Shown piece by piece: positions 16,501 through 25,800 of a stretch of 64,000 nucleotides of DNA. The notes below the pieces were generated by a model. That model made no database searches, was not told the DNA's origin, and saw only the letters and a list, made by a program, of their open reading frames with translations. The position numbers were made by a program, and so were the translations under genes. The DNA is from Flavobacteriales bacterium (GTDB taxonomy: Bacteria; Bacteroidota; Bacteroidia; Flavobacteriales_F; PHOS-HE28): assembly GCA_019638085.1 (NCBI GenBank), contig JAHBUL010000017.1, forward strand, positions 1 through 64,000, in the 5' to 3' direction. The stretch's first letter is position 1, and each line of letters starts with the position of its first letter.

Positions 16501-18030
16501 GAGGTCCGCGAACTGTGCGGGCAAGCCTTCGCACACATTCTGTACGCCGATCACCGGATCGGGGACCGCATAGACGTGTACCGTATCACGGTGGATATCA
16601 TTGCACCCTTGGTTGTTATACGCGGTAAGGGAGATGATGTAATCCCCCACCGTGGAAAAGGTGTGCGGCGGAGGAGCAGCGAGTGCGCTTGTGGTTCCAT
16701 CACCGAAATCCCAGAGGTAGTTCACTGCGTTGATGCTTGTGTTCGTGAATGTGGTCGTTAGCGAGATACACGCGGCATCAACATCCGAAGTGAATGCGGC
16801 CGTCGGGCTCGGGAGAACGGTTACTGCAACGGTGGCCGTATCCGCACAACCTGCGGTGGCACCTTGAATGCTCGCGGCGTATTGCACATTGTACACGCCC
16901 TGTGTATTGAAGGTATGGCTTTGGTCGCCTGCGGAAGTCCAGTTGAAGCCGTTGCCATCATCGAAGTTCCACTCGAAGTAGTTGGCCCCTCCATTGGTGG
17001 TCTGGTTGAATTGAACGGGGTCACCTGCACACACGGGTGTGGGGTTGGCTGTTAGGCTCACTGACGGTGGGGGTACGATGTTGATCGTTACATAAGTCGT
17101 GTCGATACCACAGTAGTTGCTGTCCAGCAACATCACCTCATAGGTGCCGATCGCAGGATAGGCGATGGTATGCGGGAAGGTGGGAGGCCAAGGCGTCCAA
17201 TCGATGATGGAATCATGCCCTGCTCCCCAGTAGTCACCAAAGTTCCAGTACTCATAGCGCTGGTAGATGTTGCCCTGATTAAGGCAGTTCCGGTTCGTGG
17301 TGTTGAGGTAGGTCACCTCATTATCGGGCCAACATAGCAGGGTGGCGCTCGGTGAAATGTTCGCCGTGTCAATGTCCCATATCCGGATAGGATTGAACGT
17401 GGCGATACTGGGTCCTCCTTGAAGCGTGTTGCACTGGTTTTCCGCGCTCAATCGTACGGTGGTCTCACAACCCACAGTGCCGGGCAGATACATGTGCGAG
17501 AGGACCTGACCCAGGTTGGTATGGTCATAGGTGTCCCATGTGGTTCCATCTCCGAAGTTCCACATGAACACCGTATTGGGCGAGGTGTTGGTGCTGCTGT
17601 TCATGAAGTCCACCGATTGCGGTGCACATACCTGCGTGAGGCCGCCAATAGGGATCTGGATAGAGGCACTGGTGCTTTGTTCCATGGTCACCGTGCCGGT
17701 GATCACACAACCGCTGGTGATCTCGGTGAAGGTCACCGTGTATGTGGCTATGCCGGCGGCATACACATGGCTTACCGTCTGCGGTGGATTCAATCCTGCT
17801 CCACTTTGAGGCGGGGAACCATCGCCCCAATCGATGGTGTACGCTCCCGTGGCCGTGGGCGAACCAACCACCAAAGTGAAATTGCCGCCGGAGCAGCTGA
17901 TCCAAACAGGGGCATCGCTTGGGTCGCCGTTGCTGTTGAACAGCATTGGGCATTGGGCGATCACCAGACCTGGAACAAGCCCGGCTGCCAACAAAAGCAA
18001 GGTTTTCCAAAGGGTCATAGGGGATCTCAT
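13501..18030 (-). CDS. Giant secreted protein with ~16 PKD repeats and type B (gliding) T9SS sorting domain
   Basis: The protein is about 1509 aa. A signal peptide follows the ATG at 18030 (MRSPMTLWKTLLLLAAGLVP, ending VIAQ); 18018 is an alternative start. I count 16 PKD-type units by their W-x-[FMY]-G-D-G signatures, among them WNFGDGTTW, WDFGDGNTD, WYFGDGGNS, WSYGDGQTS and WEFGDGTFS, spaced about 85-95 residues. The C-terminus (VFPNAFTPG, then VQEYHLQVFNRWGELLFETD and GWDGYYRG) is the gliding-motility-associated type B sorting domain. It is presumably a long surface filament used for adhesion or gliding. It is the first gene of the operon with the TPR/PD40 and PorP/SprF genes, comparable in layout to sprB with sprF. 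Confidence 0.92.
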   Translation of the reverse strand: MRSPMTLWKTLLLLAAGLVPGLVIAQCPMLFNSNGDPSDAPVWISCSGGNFTLVVGSPTATGAYTIDWGDGSPPQSGAGLNPPQTVSHVYAAGIATYTVTFTEITSGCVITGTVTMEQSTSASIQIPIGGLTQVCAPQSVDFMNSSTNTSPNTVFMWNFGDGTTWDTYDHTNLGQVLSHMYLPGTVGCETTVRLSAENQCNTLQGGPSIATFNPIRIWDIDTANISPSATLLCWPDNEVTYLNTTNRNCLNQGNIYQRYEYWNFGDYWGAGHDSIIDWTPWPPTFPHTIAYPAIGTYEVMLLDSNYCGIDTTYVTINIVPPPSVSLTANPTPVCAGDPVQFNQTTNGGANYFEWNFDDGNGFNWTSAGDQSHTFNTQGVYNVQYAASIQGATAGCADTATVAVTVLPSPTAAFTSDVDAACISLTTTFTNTSINAVNYLWDFGDGTTSALAAPPPHTFSTVGDYIISLTAYNNQGCNDIHRDTVHVYAVPDPVIGVQNVCEGLPAQFADLTITAPGNPVQQWLWDFGDGNTDTVQGPEHLYASGGTYTVTLTTTTPYCSGTSTSTITVEPKPVATMGADPLNGCSPMEVTFTNTSTGATNYVWYFGDGGNSNDTEPVHTYMNPGAADSVYTALLVASTASGCSDTATTTITVAPTVLAMFSHDAYPGCAPLDVNFTNNSTGGSDFHWDFGDGTTSTDASPSHTYINHTGVLQVMSVTLTVSNWAGCSSTSQQNITVYPAPNFSFSAQPDSGCTPLLVTFPSVLGAVNYQWDFGDGSSGGGPTPQHTYLNNTDSTLHFLVKLVATNAFGCTDSTSGVIVVHPSPVAQFSVSSTSGCHPLVATLTNQSQGASTYHWSYGDGQTSDTLAATHGHNWYNFSGPGANSYPLSLSATSEYGCTNTATSTLQVFPQVNAAFVADSSGCSPMNPHFVNLSTGANNYLWTFGDGGGSASTNPTHIYNHNGLADTLFHPVLIANSSFGCSDTATASVLVHPAPIAQFTASPGTACAPAAISFQDLSIGAASMNWQFGDGTFLNAVPGDVSHSFNNTGSGPLQYPVKLTATTAFGCVDTSTVPVTIYPAIEAIFQLPLEACSPAVIDLTDESIGTTQALWNMGDGVTLVGTDITHTYVNTGTTDITYTVTLTATSAYGCTQTAQHDIVIHPAPTASFLATPFGQAFPDATVTINNTTPNGQWGYSWSMGDGSTSTLEDPPAHIYATWGNYTITLTVSTGMCTDTASQQISIDPPLPTASFIGSGVGCAPLTVAFTNTSLLGLGYQWQFGDGATSIAENPVHEYHSPGTYTITLTAFGMNGGVSTMVKVDSVVVRPSAMAFFTLQPSEVIAPTQPMFTYNLSTNATSYVWEFGDGTFSNDANPVHYYQEPGVFDVSLIANNVWNCPDTFSIPGAVTSIAGGDIVFPNAFTPGNTGPTDGVYDPNSFDNDIFHPMSEGVQEYHLQVFNRWGELLFETDDIHKGWDGYYRGRLSKQDVYVWKAYARFVTGDEKRMTGDLTLLR

Positions 18031-18207
18031 CGTCCGTCTGTACGGAGGGATCACGGGTTTGGATACCTATACCGGAATGGAATGCGACCAAGTGTTCCAA
18101 GCGCACGCCGAACGGCCCAATGTGACCGATGATCAAAGAGGGAAGTCTGTCGAACTATTCAGGCGCAGGGCCGTAATAATGCAAACAATGGACTGGACCA
18201 AGAGGAC

Positions 18208-19695
18208 ATGGCGAATTTCGACCTTTGCGTGATAGGCGGCGGGCCTGCCGGTTATGCTGCGGCCATGCGGGCCATCGATCTGGGCAAACGTGTTGCACTT
18301 ATCGAACGTGACCGCATCGGTGGCACCGGTATATATAATGGGGCGCTCGCCTCAAAGACCCTATGGGAGCTCAGCCATCGCGTGGCCACTGCCAACGAGG
18401 TGCTTCGCGGCCGTGATCGGGAACCGTTCCGGCTATCGTGGGACGAGATCACCAAGACCCTCAACGAGGCCCAGTTTGAACGCAAGTATCTCTACTCCTG
18501 CCACATGCAGATGATGGAGGCCGGACCCAGTGAGGCCGGGCGGATGTTCAAGCATATTCGTGGACATGCGGTCTTTACCGATCCACATACGCTCATGGTA
18601 ACACGTGATGATGTTGCCACCAAGTTCACGGCCGACCATTTCGTCATCGCAACAGGTAGCCGCCCGAGAAGCCTGCCTCATATTCATGTGGATGAGCGCC
18701 GGATCTTTTCCAGTGATGGCATCTTTAATATCCAGGAACTTCCCAAGAGCATCGTGATCATTGGCGCGGGAGTGGTAGGTTGTGAATTCGCCACCATCTT
18801 CAGCAATTTCGGGAATACCAAGGTGCACCTGATCGATCGTGCCCCGCGCATTCTGCCATTTGAGGATGAGGATGTCTCAGATCTGGTAGCACGGAACTTG
18901 GAGCGGAAGGGTGTGGTCATTCATCACCAAGCGAGACTGGAACGCATCGCTGCGGAACCGGATGCGGTGCGCTATCTGCTCCGCTTTGAGCAGGGAGGCA
19001 CCGAGGAAGTAGCCGTTGAAAAGGCATTGCTTTCAGTGGGGCGTATAGCGAATGTTGATGGCCTGGGCTTGAACAAGGCAGAAGTGGACATGGATACCAA
19101 CGGCAACGTGGTACTTACCGGAACCTGTACATCCCAGCCACACATACATGTGGTCGGAGATGCAATGGGAGCGAACATGTTGGTGAACATTGGTGAACAG
19201 GAAGGGAGGCATGCGGTGGAACGCATCTGGAACGTACATGAGCAACCGCTGTACCATGCTAACGTGAGCACGATCATGTTCCTCGATCCCGAAGTTGCCG
19301 GTGTGGGTCTTAATGAGCAGGATTGCCGCACGCGGAACATTCCATACCGCATGGCGCGGATCGAGTACTCCTGCCTGGCCCGTGCCATTGCGATGAGGCG
19401 CACAAAGGGCTTCTTCAAACTGATCGTTACCGACGATGACGAAATGAAGGTTCTCGGCATGCGCGCCGTGGGAGAGCACGCCAGCAGTGCCATTCAGGCG
19501 GTGGCCTTGATGATGGGCACTGACATGGGCATCCACGAACTCGCCAAGCTTATGCATCCGCATCCCAGCATTATAGAAGGGGTGCAAGAATGCGCTCGCA
19601 TGCTCTTGGGCACGAGCATCTTCAAGCCCGAGGTGCTGAACGACCGCATGCGCTGCGATCGCTGGAAACCGAACGCCGCTGAGAAGGCCGCGTGA
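18208..19695 (+). CDS. FAD/NAD(P)-dependent oxidoreductase of the dihydrolipoamide/transhydrogenase fold lacking both redox cysteines
   Basis: The 495-aa protein has the N-terminal FAD motif DLCVIGGGPAGYAAAM. The NAD(P)-binding motif is SIVIIGAGVVGCEFATIFSN, and the second FAD motif ends in HIHVVGDAMGANMLVN. The C-terminal dimerisation domain carries the His/Glu dyad HPHPSIIEG. The segment that should read GGTCLNVGCIPSK reads GGTGIYNGALASK, so the disulfide cysteines are replaced by Gly41 and Ala46. It therefore cannot work as lipoamide or glutathione reductase. By fold it is nearest to soluble transhydrogenase (SthA), which also departs from the CxxxxC pattern. It stands alone, divergent from the PKD operon, and no lipoamide-complex genes are nearby. 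Confidence 0.85.
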   Translation: MANFDLCVIGGGPAGYAAAMRAIDLGKRVALIERDRIGGTGIYNGALASKTLWELSHRVATANEVLRGRDREPFRLSWDEITKTLNEAQFERKYLYSCHMQMMEAGPSEAGRMFKHIRGHAVFTDPHTLMVTRDDVATKFTADHFVIATGSRPRSLPHIHVDERRIFSSDGIFNIQELPKSIVIIGAGVVGCEFATIFSNFGNTKVHLIDRAPRILPFEDEDVSDLVARNLERKGVVIHHQARLERIAAEPDAVRYLLRFEQGGTEEVAVEKALLSVGRIANVDGLGLNKAEVDMDTNGNVVLTGTCTSQPHIHVVGDAMGANMLVNIGEQEGRHAVERIWNVHEQPLYHANVSTIMFLDPEVAGVGLNEQDCRTRNIPYRMARIEYSCLARAIAMRRTKGFFKLIVTDDDEMKVLGMRAVGEHASSAIQAVALMMGTDMGIHELAKLMHPHPSIIEGVQECARMLLGTSIFKPEVLNDRMRCDRWKPNAAEKAA

Positions 19696-19732
19696 GCATT
19701 CCTGTCTTCTGTCGTGAGTGTCATCGAACTCT

Positions 19733-19755
19733 GTCGCGAGCGTCTCGCTCGTGAC
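19733..19755. terminator. Hairpin between convergent genes
   Basis: GTCGCGAGCG (19733-19742) pairs with CGCTCGTGAC (19746-19755), 9 of 10 positions, with a 3-nt loop. It lies in the 95-bp gap between the convergent flavoprotein and di-haem peroxidase genes, where a shared terminator would be expected. No T-tract follows, and the surroundings contain further GTCGTGAG/CTCGTG fragments. It may therefore instead be a remnant of a dispersed palindromic element. Confidence 0.4.
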
Positions 19756-19790
19756 CGCACGGAGCCGACACTATCGCTCGTGCTCGCCCT

Positions 19791-20936
19791 CTACAAGTGC
19801 GGTGACCCTGGGTCCTGGAATGCCGGGTTCGTCAAGAACTCCTCATCCGTCAACGAATTCAGGAAGGAGATGATCTGCTGCCGTTTGGTCGGAGTGAGAC
19901 CGAGCTCCATATCCGGATCGGTGAATTTCATGAACGGGTCCACCGTGGCGGAAGGATGTCCGCCAGTGTTGTAGTGGTTCAGCACCTCATTGATGTTGGC
20001 GAAGCGCCCATCATGCATGTAGGGTGCGGTCACCATGATGTTCCGAAGTGTCGGCGTCTTGAATTTCGCCATGTCCGCAGGGTCGTCCGTAACACCTGCG
20101 CGCCCGGGATCAGTGAAATTCATGTCCAAGCCATTGTTGTGGAACTGTTCATCGGTGAAGAGGCCTGCATCCGCAGTGTGGCAATGGAAGCAGTCCGCGC
20201 CACCTTGCCCGATCACCGGCGTGCTGCCAGCCACCGGAATGATCTGGCCGATGGCACCGCCTTCCTTCTGGAACAGGTCAAAGCCCAACTGTGCATCAAC
20301 CGGGACGCTGCCTTCGTTGCGTCGCCATTTATCAAACGGGCTATTGCCGCTCACCATCGTGCGGATGAACTGGGCAACGGCCTTGGCCACCAGCAAAGAG
20401 TCGATCTGGTCGGTGCCGAAAGCGCGTTCGAACAATATAGGGTACACCGCATCCGCCTGCAATTTGCTCATGGCATTGGGCCATGTATCGTGCATCTCGA
20501 TCGGGTTTTTCACCGGCTCCAGGATCTGCTGCTCCAAGCTCGAGGCACGCCCATCCCAGAAGAAGAATTGCGAATAGCCCAAGTTGATCAATGGCATGGA
20601 GCTACGGAAGCCCGCAATGCTGTCGATGCCTTTGCTTACGGCCTTGCCATCACTGAACGCCAGTGAAGGCGCGTGGCAGCTGGCACAGCTCATGCCATTG
20701 TCACCACTCAAGCGTTTTTCATAAAAGAGGAAGCGGCCCAGGTCAATGCCTTCCACGGTTAGTGGATTATCCGCTGGGAATTGCATCGGAGGCAGATTGG
20801 ACGGTATCTCCAGATGGTAGGGAGTGGCGCCCGAACTCGGCGGCGGCAATTCCTCGTTGGGGTCATCGCGCTTGCACGAGGCAAAGGCCGCCATGCCAGC
20901 GATCAACAGGAGAATGATGGGGAAGGAGCGGTTCAT
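19791..20936 (-). CDS. Di-haem cytochrome c peroxidase/MauG-family lipoprotein (first of two)
   Basis: The 381-aa protein has a lipoprotein signal (IAGMAAFASC, Cys21) followed by an acidic/proline-rich linker. It has two haem c attachment motifs: CASCH at about residue 85 and CFHCH at about 250. The conserved FKTPTLRN and APYMHDGRFANINEVLNHY segments belong to the bacterial di-haem peroxidase/MauG family. These enzymes use peroxide or a high-valent haem pair to oxidise peroxide or protein side chains. It lies third in a tightly overlapping operon behind an MbnP-like lipoprotein and a second di-haem protein, overlapping the latter by 4 nt. It is probably anchored on the periplasmic side. An MbnH-like role, modifying a Trp in MbnP, is an inference. 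Confidence 0.88.
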   Translation of the reverse strand: MNRSFPIILLLIAGMAAFASCKRDDPNEELPPPSSGATPYHLEIPSNLPPMQFPADNPLTVEGIDLGRFLFYEKRLSGDNGMSCASCHAPSLAFSDGKAVSKGIDSIAGFRSSMPLINLGYSQFFFWDGRASSLEQQILEPVKNPIEMHDTWPNAMSKLQADAVYPILFERAFGTDQIDSLLVAKAVAQFIRTMVSGNSPFDKWRRNEGSVPVDAQLGFDLFQKEGGAIGQIIPVAGSTPVIGQGGADCFHCHTADAGLFTDEQFHNNGLDMNFTDPGRAGVTDDPADMAKFKTPTLRNIMVTAPYMHDGRFANINEVLNHYNTGGHPSATVDPFMKFTDPDMELGLTPTKRQQIISFLNSLTDEEFLTNPAFQDPGSPHL

Positions 20937-21955
20937 TCTACAACGTCCAAAGATCGCTCATCCGTAAGCGACCGGAGAAAGGAGGCAAGATCCTGCTTTT
21001 GGTCAGGTGAAAGTTGCAACGGGGTGATCAATGGATCCTTGTTCGGATCGGCAAGTCCACCGCTGTTGAAGTGTTCGATCGTTTCCTCCAATGTGGCCAT
21101 GCTTCCATCGTGCATATACGGTGCCGTGAGTGCGATGTTGCGCAAGGTCGGTGTCTTGAATTTCCCGCGGTCTGCAGGGTTCAGAGTGACACGCTGTCGC
21201 CCGGCATCTGCTGTATGGTCAAGCGCAAGGCCCACGTTATGGAAATCATGATCGCTCAGATCGAATCCGGCATGGCAAACCGAGCACTGGGCAGCGCCAT
21301 TGAAAACCTGCATGCCGCGCACTTCGGCATCGTCCAAGGCCGTGGCATCCCCCTGTAGGAAGCGGTCGTAACGGGATGTTCCGCTCAACAGTGTACGCTG
21401 GTAGTTGGCCAGTGCACGGGTCAGTACGTACAGGTCCAACGGCTTTCCATAGGCCTGCATGCTCATGGTGGTCAACACCGGGTCATCGCGCAAGGATTCC
21501 AACACCAGCTGCGGGTCGGCATCCATTTCCGCTTCATCCATTATGGGAATGAAAACCTGTTGCTCCAATGTGGGTGCGCCACCGTCGCGCATCAGGAGCG
21601 GGTGGTATGCCACGTTCGCCAAGGACGGGCTATTTCGCATGCCAACGCCACCATGCACCCCGATGCTCAGCGCAACGGTGTCGCTGAAGGCCCTGTCCGG
21701 ATGGTGGCAGGAAGCACAGGAAATACCGCGATCCAGTGAAAGGCGTTCATCGAAGAACAGCGCCTTGCCCAATTTCACGGATGCGACCGTAAGCGGATTA
21801 TCGGCACGAAGTGGCGGCTCCGGCCAGCCCGGTGGTACGTGGAGCTCGAAGAGTGAGCCATCCGCATGCGGGAATTCCACGGGATCCCGTGTGCATCCGG
21901 CCAGCAGAAGACCGGCCAAGAGTGGCCAGATCATCGCGTGGCGGAACATCTTCAT
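20933..21955 (-). CDS. Di-haem cytochrome c peroxidase/MauG-family lipoprotein (second of two)
   Basis: The 340-aa protein has a lipobox (LLLAGC, Cys20). It carries two CxxCH motifs, CASCHHPDRAF near residue 80 and CSVCHAGFDL near 230, and the family segment FKTPTLRNIALTAPYMHDGS. It is shorter than its neighbour because an insert around the second haem is missing, so the pair are diverged paralogues and not a recent duplication. Its ATG overlaps the stop of the MbnP-like gene by 4 nt. Translational coupling suggests that the MbnP-like protein and this haem enzyme act together at the cell envelope. Confidence 0.88.
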   Translation of the reverse strand: MKMFRHAMIWPLLAGLLLAGCTRDPVEFPHADGSLFELHVPPGWPEPPLRADNPLTVASVKLGKALFFDERLSLDRGISCASCHHPDRAFSDTVALSIGVHGGVGMRNSPSLANVAYHPLLMRDGGAPTLEQQVFIPIMDEAEMDADPQLVLESLRDDPVLTTMSMQAYGKPLDLYVLTRALANYQRTLLSGTSRYDRFLQGDATALDDAEVRGMQVFNGAAQCSVCHAGFDLSDHDFHNVGLALDHTADAGRQRVTLNPADRGKFKTPTLRNIALTAPYMHDGSMATLEETIEHFNSGGLADPNKDPLITPLQLSPDQKQDLASFLRSLTDERSLDVVE

Positions 21956-22725
21956 TCCCCTTCAATGCTGAAGGCGGCTATTTGCAGATCGGCTGCCTTC
22001 AGGCCGATGTTGATATCCTCCGTGCCGTGCCAAATGGCCCCTTCGGAAAGTTGAAGCACTTGGCTGCCATCCGTGAAGAAGCGGGAAATATCCACGTTCA
22101 CGGTAAGGCGCACGGTATCACTGGTGGTCACGTTCAGGTTGAAGGGTATTTCCCGACTGCGGTAGCACGTATCAAGTCCCGTGTGCAGGTCGAAGGTGAA
22201 AGGAGGTTCACCCGTTCCATTCGGATCATTATCGAACTTTCCCGAGAAGATCACAAAACGGTACATCGTGGCCCAGCTCCAATACATGCCACTGTTGTTG
22301 CCCGTAGGGTCGTTCGGAGGGATCGTCGCCAGGTCGCGATGGTTCAGGTCATAGGGAAGACCCAAGCCGAGCTTCACGCTCTGGTAGTTGCCCACCGGAA
22401 CGGAAAGTGTCCGGTACAAAGGACCATTGGTCACATTGAAAAGGTCTGCATCGAAAAGCTGGTAGGTCTCATCACCGTTGGTGAGTCCCAACGGCGCGAG
22501 ATAGAACTTGAGCTCGGTCACCTTGATACGCTGATCACCTGCTGCTGCATAGACCGTGTTCTTGTCGAACGGCGTGCCGTTCCAAGTAGGCTTTACGGTA
22601 AGCTTTACCACCTGTGTGTTCACTTCCGGAGCGGGTGGAGTGGGAACTTCAGGATCCTTCTTACAGCCGCTGAACAGAAGAAGGGAGGCCAACGCAAGGC
22701 CGCCAAGTAACTGGGAGTGGGACAT
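21952..22725 (-). CDS. MbnP-family periplasmic lipoprotein
   Basis: The 257-aa protein has a lipoprotein signal (LLLFSGCKKD, Cys20) and a proline-rich linker. It then has the beta-sandwich sequence of the MbnP family: VKVTELKFYLAPLGL-like strand, GMYWSWATMYRFVIFSG with closely spaced Trp residues, and DIEIGL-like end (EDINIGLKAADL). Known MbnP proteins bind copper through a kynurenine formed from a Trp by the di-haem enzyme MbnH encoded beside them. Here the gene heads an operon with two di-haem proteins of that class, which fits. No methanobactin precursor (mbnA) or mbnB/mbnC is seen nearby. Which Trp would be modified cannot be told by eye. Confidence 0.8.
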   Translation of the reverse strand: MSHSQLLGGLALASLLLFSGCKKDPEVPTPPAPEVNTQVVKLTVKPTWNGTPFDKNTVYAAAGDQRIKVTELKFYLAPLGLTNGDETYQLFDADLFNVTNGPLYRTLSVPVGNYQSVKLGLGLPYDLNHRDLATIPPNDPTGNNSGMYWSWATMYRFVIFSGKFDNDPNGTGEPPFTFDLHTGLDTCYRSREIPFNLNVTTSDTVRLTVNVDISRFFTDGSQVLQLSEGAIWHGTEDINIGLKAADLQIAAFSIEGE

Positions 22726-22833
22726 GTTCGGATATGACGAAGGACGTGAAGTGAAGGTCGCCCGTTATTTCGCACGAATTTACGATTTTCAAAGGTGGAT
22801 GGATCAGGCTTTTGGACGATACCTTGCCTGCCC

Positions 22834-25800
22834 ATGTTCAAGGTACTCCACAGTTCCGCAGGTGCAGGCAAGACACATGCCTTGGTGAAGCACTATCTGT
22901 TGCTATCACTGCGCGGATCCGATCCTTCACTCTACACGCACATTCTCGCGCTCACCTTCACCAACAAGGCGGCTGCGGAAATGCGCGAGCGGGTGCTGGA
23001 GTACCTGGAAGCTCTGGCTTCCGACGAACCGCTCAAGGCGGCGAAGGCCGATGTGCAAAGCTCCGTGATCGCCGACGCAGGCATTACGGCCGAGGAGTTG
23101 CACTTGCGCGCGAAGGCGATGCTAACGCACATGCTGCATAATTGGTCCCAAGTGGCCATCAGTACGATCGATGCTTTTACACGTCGCGTCGTGATGCCCT
23201 TCGCACGTGATCTGCAACTCGACCACGAGCTGCGCATGACCACGGAAGAGCCTTACTATAGGGCCAAAGCGGTGGATCTTCTTCTGGAAGAGGCAGGCCA
23301 GGACCCGGCACTCACCAAGGTGCTCCTGGCCACCTGTGAACAGCTCTTGGAGGACGAACGTTCGTGGCGCCCGGACAGGCCCCTGCTGGAGCTCTCGGTA
23401 CAGCTGACCAAGGAAAACGCGCTGGAGCACTTGGCCACGCTGCGCGAAATGGACAGCGAGCAATTCCTTGATCTATACAAGCGATTGCTCCAGCGTACCA
23501 ATGCCTTCAACGATCGCATGCGGAAACTCGGTGCCGAGGCCTGTGAGGCCATAGAGCGTGCCGGGCTTGTTGATAAGGACCTCGCATACGGTAGAAATGG
23601 GGTCATCAGCTACTTGCGAAAGTTGCGTGATTTCAGTGGTTGGGTCGATATCGGCAGCAATGTGACCAAGACCTTGGAGAGTGATAAGTGGCACTCAGGC
23701 TCCGCCACACCATCGGCGATCGGAGCGATACAAGGCCTTACACCCATGCTGCGGTCAACCATCGAGACGGTGGAAGCGCTCCGGGATACGGAGATGCGCG
23801 AAAATTCCTTGGCCACGGCCATTCTGCGTGACCTACTGGCCACGGCCAGCCTCAACTCCATTGATCAACGCTTGGAGGGACTGAAGCGCGAGGAAGGCGT
23901 CTCTTTCTTCAGCGACCTTACCCGCAAGGTGATGGATATTGTGCAGCGGGAACCCGCACCATTTCTCTATGAGCGGCTCGGTGAAAAGTATCAGCACTTT
24001 CTCATTGACGAATTCCAGGATACCAGCCTGATGCAATGGCATGCGCTGTTGCCGTTGGTTGAAAATGCGCTGGCCACGGATGGCTCCGTGCTGCTGGTCG
24101 GCGATGCGAAGCAGGCCATCTATCGCTGGCGCAACGGAGAGGCGCGGCAGTTCGTCGCCTTTCCCGAAGTATTCCGGAAGGAGATGCTCGAACGTGGCGA
24201 TGCATTCGAGTCGGTATTGATGCGCGCCCATACGCCTGTTCAAGCGCTGGCCTCCAATCACCGCTCAGCAAGGAACATCATCACCTTCAACAACGAGGTG
24301 ACCGGCAAGCTGAAGCAACAGTTGGATGAGCTCGACCGGAATGTATACGACGAGCATGAGCAGGCCGCAGTGCGGGAAGAGGAGGGCTATGTGGAGGTGA
24401 GTTGCTACGGCAAGGATCCTGAAGCGGAGGTCCCGCCGCCATGGGCATTGATGGTGCAAGCGGTGAAGGACAGTCTTGAGGATGGGTATGGCCTCGGTGA
24501 TATCGCGGTATTGGTACGCACCAAGAAACAAGGTGCGGATGCCAGCAAACAGCTCACAGCCCAAGGCTGGGAGGTGGTATCCCCGGATGGACTAACGCTA
24601 GGCGCGAATGCCGTGGCCTGCGCAGTGGTGCACATCCTGGCCTGGTTACGGCATCCCGGCGATGCGAATGCCGCCCTCGCTGCACAGTCCATCGCTGCGG
24701 TCGGGACGAAAGAGGAAGCGGTGGATCCCTTTGCTGGCGGAGTGAAGCCTCAGGACTTCCTGCGCAAATGGCGTTCAGGACATCCGCGTATCAGCGCACG
24801 CCTGCCCCTGGTCACATTGATCTGCAGGCTAGCAGAGGCCCTTCAACATGATGCGGCGTCTGATGTCTTCACCATGGCGCTGGTGAACGAAGCACACGCA
24901 TTCTCAAAGGCGAACGGGGACGACCTCTCCGGTTTTCTGGAACATTGGGATCGTGCCGCAATGAACCGTTCCATCGGCGGTACGCCCGGTGCTGGTGCCA
25001 TCCAAGTGATGACCGTCCACAAGGCAAAGGGACTGCAGTTCCCGGTAGTGATCGTGCCTGAGGCGGGGAAAAGTTCGCGCGGAGGAATGGGCGAGCGGAT
25101 CTGGATCGTACCGGATCCCGCACTGCAAGGCCCGCCCAGTGCATTGGTGAAGAAGACCACCGCGTTGACGGACCTCGGCATTCCTGAATTGGTGGAGGAG
25201 GATCGGCTCTCAAAACTCGATGAGCTCGATGTGCTCTACGTGGCGCTCACCCGGCCGGAACAACGATTGTATGTGAGTGTGTCGGGGGAAGGCAATGACT
25301 TCTTGGCGAAGGCGTTGCGCGAACACTTGGACCTGGCGTTGGGGGAAGTATGGAGCGCCGGCCAGCGAAGCCCCAAGGTTGCGAAAGAGAAAAGTCCCAC
25401 TGCAAAGGCTCGCATCACATTTGAGCTGACACCTGCAGCGCCACAGGGCGAACGCACACTGGCCATCCGACGCGAGGCACCGGAAGACTGGGATCCAGCG
25501 GACCCGGATCCCTACCGAAGCCATGGCCGCGCGGTACATGCCATGCTCGCGCGCGTTCACACACCGAAGGACCTGCCAGAGGCCATCGCCATGGAAAGCG
25601 CCAGTTGGGGTCTGGAGCCCGTAACGAGCGAAGCCATTGGAAAACACCTGGCCATCTTGCTGGCAAAGCCGGAACTCGCCCCCTTCTTCCGCGATGGCTT
25701 GGAAGTACATACCGAGACCACCCTGCTCGATGCCCAAGGGAATGCGGTTCGCCCGGATCGGATCGTCCGTGAAAGTGGTCAGTTGCGCATATTGGACATC

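Noticed and set aside
10894-18030. PKD repeats considered as a CRISPR-like or satellite DNA array
   Set aside because: The periodicity is at the protein level (about 90 residues) with diverged DNA and a continuous reading frame; there are no direct repeats with spacers.
13627-18132. Several plus-strand ORFs (14779-15375, 16177-16761, 17419-18132 and others) within the PKD giant
   Set aside because: They are shadows of the repeated PKD codons; they repeat with PKD periodicity and match no domain.
21811-22710. 299-codon plus-strand ORF over the MbnP-like gene
   Set aside because: It is antisense to a lipoprotein with a good signal peptide and 4-nt coupling to its neighbour; no domain is seen in the antisense product.
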